Below, one piece after another: positions 18,733 through 27,256 of a stretch of 64,000 nt of DNA. The stretch lies in assembly GCF_012927745.1 (NCBI RefSeq), contig NZ_JABBKX010000001.1:248001-312000 (forward strand), in the 5' to 3' direction. The translations under genes and the position numbers were made by a program. Numbering within the stretch: the stretch's first letter is position 1; every line of letters starts with the position of its first letter. Source of the stretch: Neoroseomonas marina. Lineage in GTDB: Bacteria > Pseudomonadota > Alphaproteobacteria > Acetobacterales > Acetobacteraceae. Below the pieces are notes generated by a model, which saw only the letters and a list, made by a program, of their open reading frames with translations, was not told where the DNA came from and did not search any database.

Positions 18733-20883
18733 TCATTCGACCGGCGCGGGCGGCAGGTCCTCCCGCGCCCGCGGCGTCGGCACAGGCGGCACCCAGGGCC
18801 GCGCGCCGCGCCAGGCACGATCCGAAACGACGACAGCGCCGTCTGTCCCGAGCCAGATGGCATGGGGACCGTTCCGCCAGACGGCGAAGCGGTCCACGAC
18901 CAGGCTCGCCGAACAGCGGCCGCGGACGGGCTCGGCCGCGACGATCACCGCGGCGCGGCCACAGGCCTCGGGCGATGGCGTGCCGCGCAGCAGCAGCGCC
19001 GCCGGCCCGTCCGGCGCGGCGCGCAGGGTGCAGGCGGCTGGGCCGCAGCGGATCGCGCCCGCCGCGGCCTCGCCCTGCGCCGGCAGGGGCCGCGCCTCGG
19101 CGAAGCCGTGCGCGCGCAGCCAGGCGTCGCGCGTCAGGCTGGACGCGCCGGATTGCCGCTGCAACCATAGCGCGCCCTCCGCCGCGAAGCCGATCAGCCG
19201 CGCATCGCCCGACACGAACAGGTCCGGCGGGCGGTGCAGGGCCGGGCTCGTCAACCCCAGCAGCATCGCGGGCAGGCCGAGCCACCGCCAGCGCGCCCTC
19301 CAAAGGCACAGCCACAGCATTCCTGCGCCGAAGACCAGCAGCCCCCAGGCCGGGATCGGACGTGCCCCGGTCGCGGCCCCCGGCCAGGACGCGACTTCGC
19401 GCGCGACGGCCAGCACCGCCTCGCAGCCCCAGCCCATCACCGCGAGCGCCGGGCCGTCCAGGCCGAGCGGCATCAGCGCCGCGGCGAGCATCCCCGCCGG
19501 CATGACCAGCACCGAGGTCAGCGGCACCGCCACCGCGTTGGCCGCCACCCCGTACCATTGCAGCCGCCCGAAATGCGCGAGGCCGAAGGGCGCCGTCGCC
19601 AGCCCCGCCAGCACCGAAGTCCCGATCAGCGCCGCCGCCGCGACCAGGGCGCGCCGCCACCACTGCCCTTCCCCGCGCAGACGCGCCATCGGGCTCTTCA
19701 GCGCATCCCACCCGCTGATCAGGGCCAGGACCGCCGCGAAGGACATCTGGAAGGACGGGCCGAGCAGCTGCGCCGGCGCGATCGCCATCACCGCCGCCGC
19801 CGCGAGCGCCAGACTGCGCAATGAGATCGCCAGCCGCCCCGCCAGCAGCGCCAGCGTCACCAGCGCCGCGGAGGCGAAGGATCGCTGCATGGGCACCTCG
19901 GCCCCGGTCAGCAGCATGTAGAAGCCGCCCGCGCCCAAGGCGGCGACGCCCGCCCAGGCCTTGCCGTCCACCCGCAGCGCGAGCCAGCGCCAGCAGGCGA
20001 TCGCCAGCCGCACCAGCCAGAAGGCCACGCCCATCACGATGGCAATGTGCAGGCCGGACACCGAGAGCAGGTGCGCCAGCCCGGAATCGCGCATGGCAGC
20101 GAGATCGGCGCGCGGGATGGCGCTCTGCCCGCCGGTCAGCAGCGCGGCGGCGACGGCCCCGGCGGCGCCGGGAACCGCGGCGGTGACGCGGGCCTCGATG
20201 GAAGCGCGCAGCCCGGCGAGCGGCGGCGCCGCGCCCTCGCCCGCCGCGACCTCGGCCGGACCGATGGCGAAGCCGGCACCGCCCTGCCCGGCGAAGAAGG
20301 CCGCGCGCTGGAAATCCCAGGCGCCGGGATAGGCCGGGGAGGATGGCGCGCGCACCAGGGCACGGACGGTCAGCGTATCCCCCGGCGCCGGGCGGGCCGG
20401 GTCGTTGGCGCGGAGCCGGACGCGGAAGGTCCGGGGCTGGGGCGGGTCCTCGGGCGCGAAGCGGACCTCGCCCAGCGTGACGCGGCGGCCTTCCGGCAGC
20501 AGGTCGACGTCCTGCACCACGCCGGTCAGCACGATGGCGCGCAGCGGCGGGGCGGCCATGGGCGGGGCGGTCACCGCATGCAGCAGGGCCGTTCCGAAGC
20601 CGAGCCATCCCGCCGCGACCAGCCCGATCGCCCAGCCCGCATGGGGCGCCCGCCGCGCCAGCCACCAGGCGAGTGCGACCAGCAGCGGCGCCGGCGCCGC
20701 CCACCAGACCGAGGGTTCCTCCCGCAGCCCGAAATAGACGAGGATCCCCGCTCCCATCGCGACCGCGAGCCAGGGCGCGAGCCGCCCGCGCTCGGCCGCC
20801 AGCAGCGCGTCGATGCGCAGGGCGGCGCCGGCGATCGGGGCAGGATCTCGCGCGACGGTGCTGGACAGGGACTGGTTCCGCAA
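18733..20883 (-). CDS. comEC: ComEC/Rec2-family competence membrane protein
   Basis: Predicted inner-membrane channel for single-stranded DNA uptake. The 716-residue protein has N-terminal membrane helices (about 35-110), a DUF4131-like OB-type domain (about 115-215), and the ComEC core with many helices from about 240 to 510, including HLLSVSGLHIAIVMGVAFWL, the family signature. The last 170 residues fill the place of the metallo-beta-lactamase-like domain, but I see no H-x-H-x-D-H metal motif there. Thus the channel is present while the nuclease-like tail looks eroded. It converges on lexA and diverges from gltX. No other competence genes are in the window. Confidence 0.9.
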   Translation of the reverse strand: MRNQSLSSTVARDPAPIAGAALRIDALLAAERGRLAPWLAVAMGAGILVYFGLREEPSVWWAAPAPLLVALAWWLARRAPHAGWAIGLVAAGWLGFGTALLHAVTAPPMAAPPLRAIVLTGVVQDVDLLPEGRRVTLGEVRFAPEDPPQPRTFRVRLRANDPARPAPGDTLTVRALVRAPSSPAYPGAWDFQRAAFFAGQGGAGFAIGPAEVAAGEGAAPPLAGLRASIEARVTAAVPGAAGAVAAALLTGGQSAIPRADLAAMRDSGLAHLLSVSGLHIAIVMGVAFWLVRLAIACWRWLALRVDGKAWAGVAALGAGGFYMLLTGAEVPMQRSFASAALVTLALLAGRLAISLRSLALAAAAVMAIAPAQLLGPSFQMSFAAVLALISGWDALKSPMARLRGEGQWWRRALVAAAALIGTSVLAGLATAPFGLAHFGRLQWYGVAANAVAVPLTSVLVMPAGMLAAALMPLGLDGPALAVMGWGCEAVLAVAREVASWPGAATGARPIPAWGLLVFGAGMLWLCLWRARWRWLGLPAMLLGLTSPALHRPPDLFVSGDARLIGFAAEGALWLQRQSGASSLTRDAWLRAHGFAEARPLPAQGEAAAGAIRCGPAACTLRAAPDGPAALLLRGTPSPEACGRAAVIVAAEPVRGRCSASLVVDRFAVWRNGPHAIWLGTDGAVVVSDRAWRGARPWVPPVPTPRAREDLPPAPVE

Positions 20884-20999
20884 CCTGGGCGTTCATTCTA
20901 TCCGCCCTGCCGACGGCGCGGGAGAGGTTTGCAGCCGCGGGTTCACCACCGGGCGCCGATCTGGTCTAAGGGGCGCCTCCGCGTTCGAGCCAAGGCACC

Positions 21000-22394
21000 A
21001 TGACCGTCCGTACCCGCTTCGCCCCCTCGCCGACCGGCTACCTGCACATCGGTGGCGCCCGCACCGCGCTGTTCAACTACCTGTTCGCGCGCCACCACAA
21101 AGGCACCTACCTGCTGCGCATCGAGGACACGGACAAGGAACGCTCGACCCAGGCGGCGGTCGACCAGATCATGGAAAGCCTGACCTGGCTCGGCCTGATG
21201 CCGGACGAGCCGCCGGTCTTCCAGGCGGCGCGGGAGCCGCGGCATGCCGAGATCGCCCATGCCCTGCTCGCCATGGGCAAGGCCTATCGCTGCTGGGCGA
21301 CGCCCGAGGAGCTCGCCGAGATGCGGGAGAAGGCGATGGCCGAGGGGCGCCCGCCCCGCTACGACCGCCGCTGGCGCGACCGCGCGCCGGGCCCCGAGCA
21401 GGAGGGCAAGCCCTTCGCCATCCGCATCAAGGCCCCGATCGAGGGCGAGACGGTGGTGAAGGACCTGGTGCAGGGCGAGGTGCGCGTCGCGAACACCGAG
21501 CTGGATGACATGATCATCCTGCGCTCGGACGGCACGCCGACCTACCTGCATGCGGTGGTGGTGGACGACCACGACATGGACATCACCCATGTCATCCGCG
21601 GCGACGACCACCTGACCAACACCTTCCGCCAGTGCATGGTCTATGACGCGATGGGCTGGCGCCGGCCGCACTTCGCGCACATCCCGCTGATCCACGGCGC
21701 GGACGGGGCGAAGCTGTCGAAGCGCCACGGTGCGGTGTCAGTGCTCGACTTCCGTGACCAGGGCTACCTGCCGGAAGCGGTGTGCAACTACCTGATGCGC
21801 CTCGGCTGGGGCCATGGCGACGAGGAGGTGGTGCCGCGCGACCGCGCCATCGAGCTCTTCGACCTCAAGGACGTGGGGCGCGCCGCCTCGCGCATGGACT
21901 ACGCGAAGCTGACGCATCTCAACGGCGTCTACCTGCGCCAGGCGGATGACGCGCGGCTGACGCGCGCCGTGCTCGAGCTGATGGCCAGGCGCGGCGTGCT
22001 GTTCGGCACCGACGGCGCCGAGCGCATCGGGATGCTGATGCCCGACCTCAAGGAACGCGCGCGCACGCTGGAGGAACTGGCCGGCTCCGCGGCCTTCGCG
22101 GCCTCCGAGGGCCTGCCCGCGATCGACGAGAAGGCCCTCGCGCTGCTGACGCCGGAGGTGAAGGCGCGGCTTCTCGACATCGCGGAGTTCCTCAGCGGGG
22201 CGCCGTGGGAGAAGGCGGACCTCGAGCAGTGGCTGCGCGACTATGCCGAGGTGAAGGGCGTGAAGCTGAAGGACGTGGCGCAGCCGCTGCGCGCCGCGCT
22301 CTGCGGCAGCCTGACCAGCCCGCCGATCAATTCGGTGCTCTGGGCGCTGGGGCGTGAGGAAGCGCTGTCGCGGATCATCGCCGCGGCGGCGTGA
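21000..22394 (+). CDS. gltX: Glutamyl-tRNA synthetase
   Basis: Charges tRNA with glutamate in the cytoplasm. The 464-residue class I synthetase begins MTVRTRFAPSPTGYLHIGGA with the HIGH-type signature at about residues 16-19, and has KLSKR (in GAKLSKRHGAVSV) near residue 240. The anticodon-binding helical domain fills the C-terminus. Length is normal. Alphaproteobacteria often carry two GltX copies, one of which also charges tRNA-Gln; this copy's specificity cannot be told by eye. It diverges from comEC across about 116 bases and ends at a bidirectional 11-bp hairpin. Confidence 0.97.
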   Translation: MTVRTRFAPSPTGYLHIGGARTALFNYLFARHHKGTYLLRIEDTDKERSTQAAVDQIMESLTWLGLMPDEPPVFQAAREPRHAEIAHALLAMGKAYRCWATPEELAEMREKAMAEGRPPRYDRRWRDRAPGPEQEGKPFAIRIKAPIEGETVVKDLVQGEVRVANTELDDMIILRSDGTPTYLHAVVVDDHDMDITHVIRGDDHLTNTFRQCMVYDAMGWRRPHFAHIPLIHGADGAKLSKRHGAVSVLDFRDQGYLPEAVCNYLMRLGWGHGDEEVVPRDRAIELFDLKDVGRAASRMDYAKLTHLNGVYLRQADDARLTRAVLELMARRGVLFGTDGAERIGMLMPDLKERARTLEELAGSAAFAASEGLPAIDEKALALLTPEVKARLLDIAEFLSGAPWEKADLEQWLRDYAEVKGVKLKDVAQPLRAALCGSLTSPPINSVLWALGREEALSRIIAAAA

Positions 22395-22403
22395 CGGCAG
22401 TTC

Positions 22404-22429
22404 GAGAATGCGCCGAGAGGCGCATTCTC
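22404..22429. terminator. Bidirectional terminator hairpin after gltX
   Basis: GAGAATGCGCC (22404-22414) and GGCGCATTCTC (22419-22429) form a perfect 11-bp stem with a GAGA loop. It starts ten bases after the gltX stop and overlaps the stop codon of the convergent gene at 22428, so it can serve both transcripts. Confidence 0.75.
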
Positions 22430-23429
22430 AGGCGCTGATGCGCCAGGCCAGCGGCCCGGTCCGCTCGATCCGCGCGAAGCGGTCATGGGCGGCGAGCGCG
22501 CCCGCCAGCAGGTCCGACCACGCGACGACCATCGCGTCGTGCGGATGCGCGATGCCGCGCAGCAGCGCGAGATCCATGATGGTCACCGTCAGGCCGTCCT
22601 CGCCTTCGCTGACGGTGGCGGTATCGCCGGACGCGGCGAACATCGCGCGGAGGAACGCCGCGAAGCCCCGCTCCGCGGTGCCGAGCGCTGCCGCGGTCTC
22701 GTGGAACAGCTGCATCGCCACCAGCCGCGCGGCGAGGCCGAGCAGGTGCCCGCCCTCCATCGGCCCGAACAGCGCCACCGCCTCCTGCAGCGCCGTGCGG
22801 CAATATTCCATCGCATAGCCGCGCTTGGCCTTGGCGATCCGCTCGGCCGGCCAGTCGGCGGCGGGCAGGCGCGGCGCCGTGGCGGGATCGAAGCGCGGCA
22901 TGCGCTCGCCGCGCGCGAAGCGCAGCCGTTCCTCGGGCGGGAGGTCGCGGTCATGCTCGATGTAGTAGCCCTCGAGCCCCGGATCGCCGTCCACCGTCTG
23001 CCCCGTGCAGACGAAGCCGAGGCCGAGGCGGCCCAGCATCACGCCGTTATTGGCGTGCCAGCCGCGCAGCATCGCGGGGTTCACCTCGGAGGGGATGCCG
23101 CAGATGGTCGCACCGGGCCAGATCCAGCGTGGCGGCGGGTAGCGGATCCAGGCCTTGGTGGGGCTCTCCTCGACATACTCGACGCCCACGCCGCCGATGA
23201 AGTTCGAGAGGTAGTGGTAGCGCGCCGCCGCCACCGCCGGCGGCAGCCCGTCGAGACCGAGCTTCTTCAAGCCGGACATGAAGGTCGCCTGCTGCTGGCG
23301 GCGGAAGATGCGGAACACCAGCTCCGCCGCATCGCGCGACCCCCGGCGCGAGACCGCCGTCAGCACGATCCCGGTGAACCAGGCGTGGTGCCAGTCGCCC
23401 ACCGCTTCCCAGGCCGCGCGGTCGCTCAT
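22428..23429 (-). CDS. Protein of unknown function, cytoplasmic
   Basis: A 333-residue protein I cannot place in a family with confidence. It has no signal peptide or clear membrane helix. Conserved-looking features are an aromatic N-terminus (WHHAWFTGIVLTAV), a ATFMSGLKKLGLDGLP segment near residue 50, a Trp-rich stretch WIRYPPPRWIWPG near residue 95, and a C-terminal MVVAWSDLLAGALAAHDRFA. The layout faintly recalls L-2-amino-thiazoline-4-carboxylate hydrolase-like proteins, but key residues could not be matched. A GGAGGAAA site supports the ATG at 23429. It diverges from an enolase-superfamily gene with 89 bases between starts, so a shared substrate or regulation is possible. Confidence 0.65.
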   Translation of the reverse strand: MSDRAAWEAVGDWHHAWFTGIVLTAVSRRGSRDAAELVFRIFRRQQQATFMSGLKKLGLDGLPPAVAAARYHYLSNFIGGVGVEYVEESPTKAWIRYPPPRWIWPGATICGIPSEVNPAMLRGWHANNGVMLGRLGLGFVCTGQTVDGDPGLEGYYIEHDRDLPPEERLRFARGERMPRFDPATAPRLPAADWPAERIAKAKRGYAMEYCRTALQEAVALFGPMEGGHLLGLAARLVAMQLFHETAAALGTAERGFAAFLRAMFAASGDTATVSEGEDGLTVTIMDLALLRGIAHPHDAMVVAWSDLLAGALAAHDRFARIERTGPLAWRISA

Positions 23430-23518
23430 GGTGACGATTTCCTCCGATGCCCGGCTTCTGTCCGCCGGCGCAGGGCGGCAGTATCGGGGCAAGCCGCGTC
23501 GCGCGGAAGGGAACGACC

Positions 23519-24589
23519 ATGAAGATCACCCGCGTCACCACGCATCATCACCGCACCGATTTCACCTATGGCGCCAGCGCCGGCGGCGTCGGCGGCAACC
23601 TGCACCTCAAGGCGATGGACACGCTGCTGGTACGCGTCGAGACCGATGCCGGAATCCATGGCTGGGGCGAAGGCTTCGGCTTCACCCTGGTCGAGACGAC
23701 GAAGGACGCGGTGGACCGGCTGATCGGCCCCGCCTGCATCGGCCAGGATGCACGTGACATCGCCGGACTAACGCGCATGCTCGCGCGCCGCTTCCACAAT
23801 TTCGGGCGGAATGGGCCGGTCACCTTCGGGATCTCGGCGATCGACATCGCGCTGTGGGACATCCGCGCCAAGGCCGCGGGCAAGCCCCTGCACGCGCTGC
23901 TCGGTCAGGCGGCGCGGCGGGAGGTGCCGGCCTATGCCTCCCTGCTGCGCTATGGCGTGCCCGATGACGTCGCGCGCAACACGACCGAGGCGCTGTCGCG
24001 CGGCTATCGCCACATCAAGCTGCACGAGGTCGACCTGCGCTGCATCCGCGCCGCGCGTGACGCCGCACCGGGCGTGCCGCTGATGCTCGACATCAACTGC
24101 GCCTGGGACACCGAGGCCGAGGCGGTGCAGTTCTGCGAGGACGTCGCCGCGGTCGATCCCGCCTGGGTCGAGGAACCGATCTGGCCGCCCGAGGACATCC
24201 CCGCCATCGCGCGCATCCGCGCCCTCTCCCCGGTGCCGATCTCGGCCGGCGAGTGCAACGGCACGGTCGAGGATTTCTGCCGCATGTTCGAGACGCGCGC
24301 GGTTGATGTCGCGCAGCCCTCGATCACCAAGATCGGCGGCATGTCCGCGATGCTCGAGATCGCGGAACTGGCGCGCGAGACGGGGGTGCGCCTGGTGCCG
24401 CACTGCCCCTATTTCGGCCCGGGGTTGCTCGCGACGCTGCATTTCCTCGCCGCGACCGAGGAAGCCGAGCCGATCGAGATCTACTTCGCCGACCTCGCGC
24501 GCGCGCCCTATGGCGAGGCGCTGGTGCCGCGCGGCGGCGTCATCCCGGTGCCGACGGCGCCGGGGCTGGGCTACGAGCCGACCCCCTGA
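23519..24589 (+). CDS. Enolase-superfamily (mandelate racemase-type) enzyme
   Basis: A 356-residue enolase-superfamily protein with N-terminal cap (TDAGIHGWGEGFGFT) and barrel. Candidate active-site residues are Lys in YRHIKLHEVD (a K-x-H pair), metal ligands Asp-Asn in LMLDINCAWD, Glu in WVEEPIWPPED and Glu in ISAGECNGT, and a His in RLVPHCPYFGPG. The D-x-N metal motif is mandelate-racemase-like, unlike the E-x-H of the other superfamily member in this window (5558-6760), so the two probably act on different acids. The start at 23519 matches the family; upstream in-frame sequence overlaps the divergent promoter region. The substrate is unknown; a sugar-acid dehydratase is a fair guess. Confidence 0.87.
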   Translation: MKITRVTTHHHRTDFTYGASAGGVGGNLHLKAMDTLLVRVETDAGIHGWGEGFGFTLVETTKDAVDRLIGPACIGQDARDIAGLTRMLARRFHNFGRNGPVTFGISAIDIALWDIRAKAAGKPLHALLGQAARREVPAYASLLRYGVPDDVARNTTEALSRGYRHIKLHEVDLRCIRAARDAAPGVPLMLDINCAWDTEAEAVQFCEDVAAVDPAWVEEPIWPPEDIPAIARIRALSPVPISAGECNGTVEDFCRMFETRAVDVAQPSITKIGGMSAMLEIAELARETGVRLVPHCPYFGPGLLATLHFLAATEEAEPIEIYFADLARAPYGEALVPRGGVIPVPTAPGLGYEPTP

Positions 24590-24595
24590 CGCGCG

Positions 24596-25843
24596 TCACG
24601 CCGCCTTGCGCGGCGGCGTGAGGCTCGGGCGGGCATTGAGCGTCGAAGGCTCGAAGCCCGCCAGGCGCTTGTAGTGCGCGGCGATCTCGGCGCGCTCGGC
24701 GTGCGGCATCACCGCCTCGATGTCGGCGAAGCCGTCCGGCGCGCGCGCCTCGGCGATGTCGAGCACGCTGTCCGGGCCATCCCCGCGCGTCGCGGCGACG
24801 AGCGCGGCGGTCGCGGGGCGGCGGATCGCCTCATAGGCCTCCATCGCCGCGACGGGATCCGCGATGGTCGCGAGCTTCAGCGCCAGCGTGCGCGCATCGA
24901 GGATGCCCTGCGACGCGCCGTTCGACCCGATCGGATAGAGCGGATGCGCGGCATCGCCCAGCAGCGTCACCCGCCCATGCGTCCAGCGCGGCAGCGGGTC
25001 GCGGTCCACCATCGGGAATTCGTAGACCGACTGCGCCGAGCGGATCAGCGCGGGGATGTCGAGCCAGGGGAAGCGCCAGTCGGCGAAGGTCTGCTGGAAA
25101 TCCTCGATTCGGCCGGGGCGGTTCCAGTCCTCCCGCTTCCATTCCTGGTTCGGGTCGACGCGGCGCTCGGCGATCCAGTTGGTCAGCTTCCGCCCGTCGG
25201 GCAGGTCCTTGATGGGATAGACGACGAACTTGTCGTTGCGGTTGCCCGCCACCGCCATGGTCGCCCCGGTCAGGAAGGGATCGGCGATGCTGGTCGCGCG
25301 CCACAGGATCGCGCCGTTCCAGATCGGCGGGCCCTCGTTCGGGTAGAACACCGCACGCGCGGCGGAATGGATGCCGTCGGCGGCGATCAGCACATCCCCG
25401 CGCACCGCGCGCCCGTCATCGAGGCGCAGCGTCACGCCCGCCGCGTCCTGCTCGAAGCCGGCCATCCGCGCGCCGAGATGGATGCGCGCATCGCCCAGCC
25501 GCTCTTGCGCCGCCGCGAGCAATTCGAGGTGCAGGTAGCCGCGATGGATCGAGACCTGCGGCCAGGAATAGCCGGCGAGGCGCCCGCGCGGCTCGGACCA
25601 GATCATCTGGCCGAGGCGATTGGCGTAGGCGAGTTCCTGTGTGACGATGCCCGCGCCGGCCACGCGTTCCTGCAGGCCGAGTTCGGTCAGTTCCCGCATC
25701 GCATGAGGCAGGACGTTGATGCCGACGCCCAGGGGGCGGATCTCCGGCGCCTGCTCGAAGACCTCGCAATCGATCCCGGCCTGGTGCAGCGACAGCGCGA
25801 GGGTCAGCCCCCCGATACCGCCACCGGCGATGAGTACGCGCAT
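24596..25843 (-). CDS. FAD-dependent aromatic monooxygenase (salicylate hydroxylase-like)
   Basis: Predicted single-component flavoprotein monooxygenase of the UbiH/salicylate hydroxylase type, using NAD(P)H and O2. The 415-residue protein starts with the FAD dinucleotide-binding motif MRVLIAGGGIGGLTLALSLH, has a DG-type motif DVLIAADGIHSAAR near residue 155, and the second FAD motif VTLLGDAAHPLYPIGSNGA near residue 285. The ATG at 25843 places the Rossmann motif at the N-terminus. It converges on the enolase-superfamily gene (six bases between stops) and diverges from an SDR gene. The substrate is not visible from sequence. Confidence 0.9.
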   Translation of the reverse strand: MRVLIAGGGIGGLTLALSLHQAGIDCEVFEQAPEIRPLGVGINVLPHAMRELTELGLQERVAGAGIVTQELAYANRLGQMIWSEPRGRLAGYSWPQVSIHRGYLHLELLAAAQERLGDARIHLGARMAGFEQDAAGVTLRLDDGRAVRGDVLIAADGIHSAARAVFYPNEGPPIWNGAILWRATSIADPFLTGATMAVAGNRNDKFVVYPIKDLPDGRKLTNWIAERRVDPNQEWKREDWNRPGRIEDFQQTFADWRFPWLDIPALIRSAQSVYEFPMVDRDPLPRWTHGRVTLLGDAAHPLYPIGSNGASQGILDARTLALKLATIADPVAAMEAYEAIRRPATAALVAATRGDGPDSVLDIAEARAPDGFADIEAVMPHAERAEIAAHYKRLAGFEPSTLNARPSLTPPRKAA

Positions 25844-25958
25844 GATCGGCCTCTTCCCTTTCGCGCCGGACAATAGCCGCGCGGCCGCGCCGGGTCAGCC
25901 CTGGCCCGATCGCCACGCCTGATCCAGGCTGGGGTGGATTGCGGAGGGAGCAAGGGTC

Positions 25959-26765
25959 ATGGGGCGTGTCGTCCTGATCACCGGCGCCGCGGGCGGCATC
26001 GGCAAGGCCATGGTGGAATCGACGCTGGCGGCCGGGCACGCCGTCGCGGCACTGGACCGCGACCGGGTGGGGCTCGATGCCCTGGCCGCGGCGCATCCTG
26101 GCGCGGCGCTGCACCCGATCGTCGCCGACCTCGGGACCGAGACCGGCTGCCGGGAGGGCCTGGCTGCCGCCGCCGCGCGCTTCGGCCGCGTCGATGCGGT
26201 GGTGAACAATGCCGGCATCGGCGTGTCGAGCCTGCGACCCGATGCCGAGACGCGGCTGCCCTCCATCGAGGAGCTCGACGCCGCCACCTGGGACCGCTTC
26301 TTCGCCATCAACGTCCGCGCGCCGATGCTGCTGCTGCGGGAAGCGCTGCCGATGATGCGCGCCGCGGGCTGGGGGCGCGTGGTGAACAACACGACCTCCT
26401 TCCGCACCATGCTGCGTGTCCTGCCCTATGGATCGACCAAGGCGGCGCTGGAGGCGGCCTCGGCGGTCTGGGCGGAGGAACTGGCCGGCACCGGCATCAC
26501 CGTGAACGTGCTCATCCCGGGCGGGCCGACCGATACGCCCTTCATCGGCGCCGGGGCGACCTGGCCGCGCGAGCAGATGCTGCGCCCGGCCGTGATGGGC
26601 CCGCCGCTCGCCTGGCTGCTGTCGGACGCCGCGCAGGGCATCACGGGTCAGCGGATCACCGCCGGGCGGTGGGATGCGGCGGCGCCCGAGGCCGCAACGG
26701 CGATGCGCCCGATCGGCTGGCCGGAACTCGCCGCCGACGCGGTCTGGCTGCAGGCGAAGCGCTGA
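25959..26765 (+). CDS. Short-chain dehydrogenase/reductase
   Basis: Classical SDR using NAD(P)H. The 268-residue protein has the cofactor motif VLITGAAGGIGKAM (residues 5-18), an acidic residue after the second strand (ALDRD), VVNNAGIG near residue 85, a Ser-bearing NNTTSFRT and the catalytic YGSTK near residue 157. The IPGGPTDTPFI segment after the active site is also typical. It diverges from the FAD monooxygenase gene and is followed after seven bases by a DUF4304-like gene. The substrate is unknown; catabolism of a hydroxylated intermediate is plausible from the neighbours. Confidence 0.92.
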   Translation: MGRVVLITGAAGGIGKAMVESTLAAGHAVAALDRDRVGLDALAAAHPGAALHPIVADLGTETGCREGLAAAAARFGRVDAVVNNAGIGVSSLRPDAETRLPSIEELDAATWDRFFAINVRAPMLLLREALPMMRAAGWGRVVNNTTSFRTMLRVLPYGSTKAALEAASAVWAEELAGTGITVNVLIPGGPTDTPFIGAGATWPREQMLRPAVMGPPLAWLLSDAAQGITGQRITAGRWDAAAPEAATAMRPIGWPELAADAVWLQAKR

Positions 26766-26772
26766 CGCGGCG

Positions 26773-27249
26773 ATGGGCCGGACGACGGAGCTGCGCCGGG
26801 CCGTCGCCGACGCTTTCGTGCCGGTGGCCGAGGCGGCCGGGTTCCGTCCCGACCACCGCCGGATGCCCACCACGCTGACCTTCCGCCGGAGCGTCGGCGG
26901 TCAGGTGCAGATCCTCGAAATCCAGTGGGAGAAGTACGGCCGTCCGCGCTTCGTCCTCGACTACGGCGCCTGCCCTGGCGGGGGCTTCGCGATCGACGGC
27001 CGCGTCTTCCCGCCCGAGGAAGTCTTCGCCGGCTGGCTGCCAGCGTCCGGGCGCCTGAAGCCAGGCCGCGGCCTGGGGCCGGGTGCCTGGTTCCGCCAGG
27101 ACCGGCCGCTGCTGCAGCGGCTGCTCGGCCGCGGCGCGCTGCGCCCGGCGACGGAGGTCGCCGCCGAACTCGTCGCCCTGTTCCCCGAGGTGCTGCGGGC
27201 GCTGGATGATGGGGTGCGCGGCCCGCACATCACCCCGCTGCAGCCGTGA
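26773..27249 (+). CDS. DUF4304-like protein, unknown function
   Basis: A 158-residue soluble protein. Its layout suits DUF4304: an N-terminal helix with GFRPDHRRMPTTLTFRR, then strands QVQILEIQWEKYGRPRFVLDYG, and a C-terminal helix around PLLQRLLGRG. The family has no established role; members are scattered and often lie alone. The ATG at 26773 follows the SDR stop by seven bases, so the two are probably co-transcribed. The last residues converge on the dehydrogenase gene with only seven bases between stops. The family call is from pattern memory and is moderate. Confidence 0.6.
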   Translation: MGRTTELRRAVADAFVPVAEAAGFRPDHRRMPTTLTFRRSVGGQVQILEIQWEKYGRPRFVLDYGACPGGGFAIDGRVFPPEEVFAGWLPASGRLKPGRGLGPGAWFRQDRPLLQRLLGRGALRPATEVAAELVALFPEVLRALDDGVRGPHITPLQP

Positions 27250-27256
27250 CGCGTCG

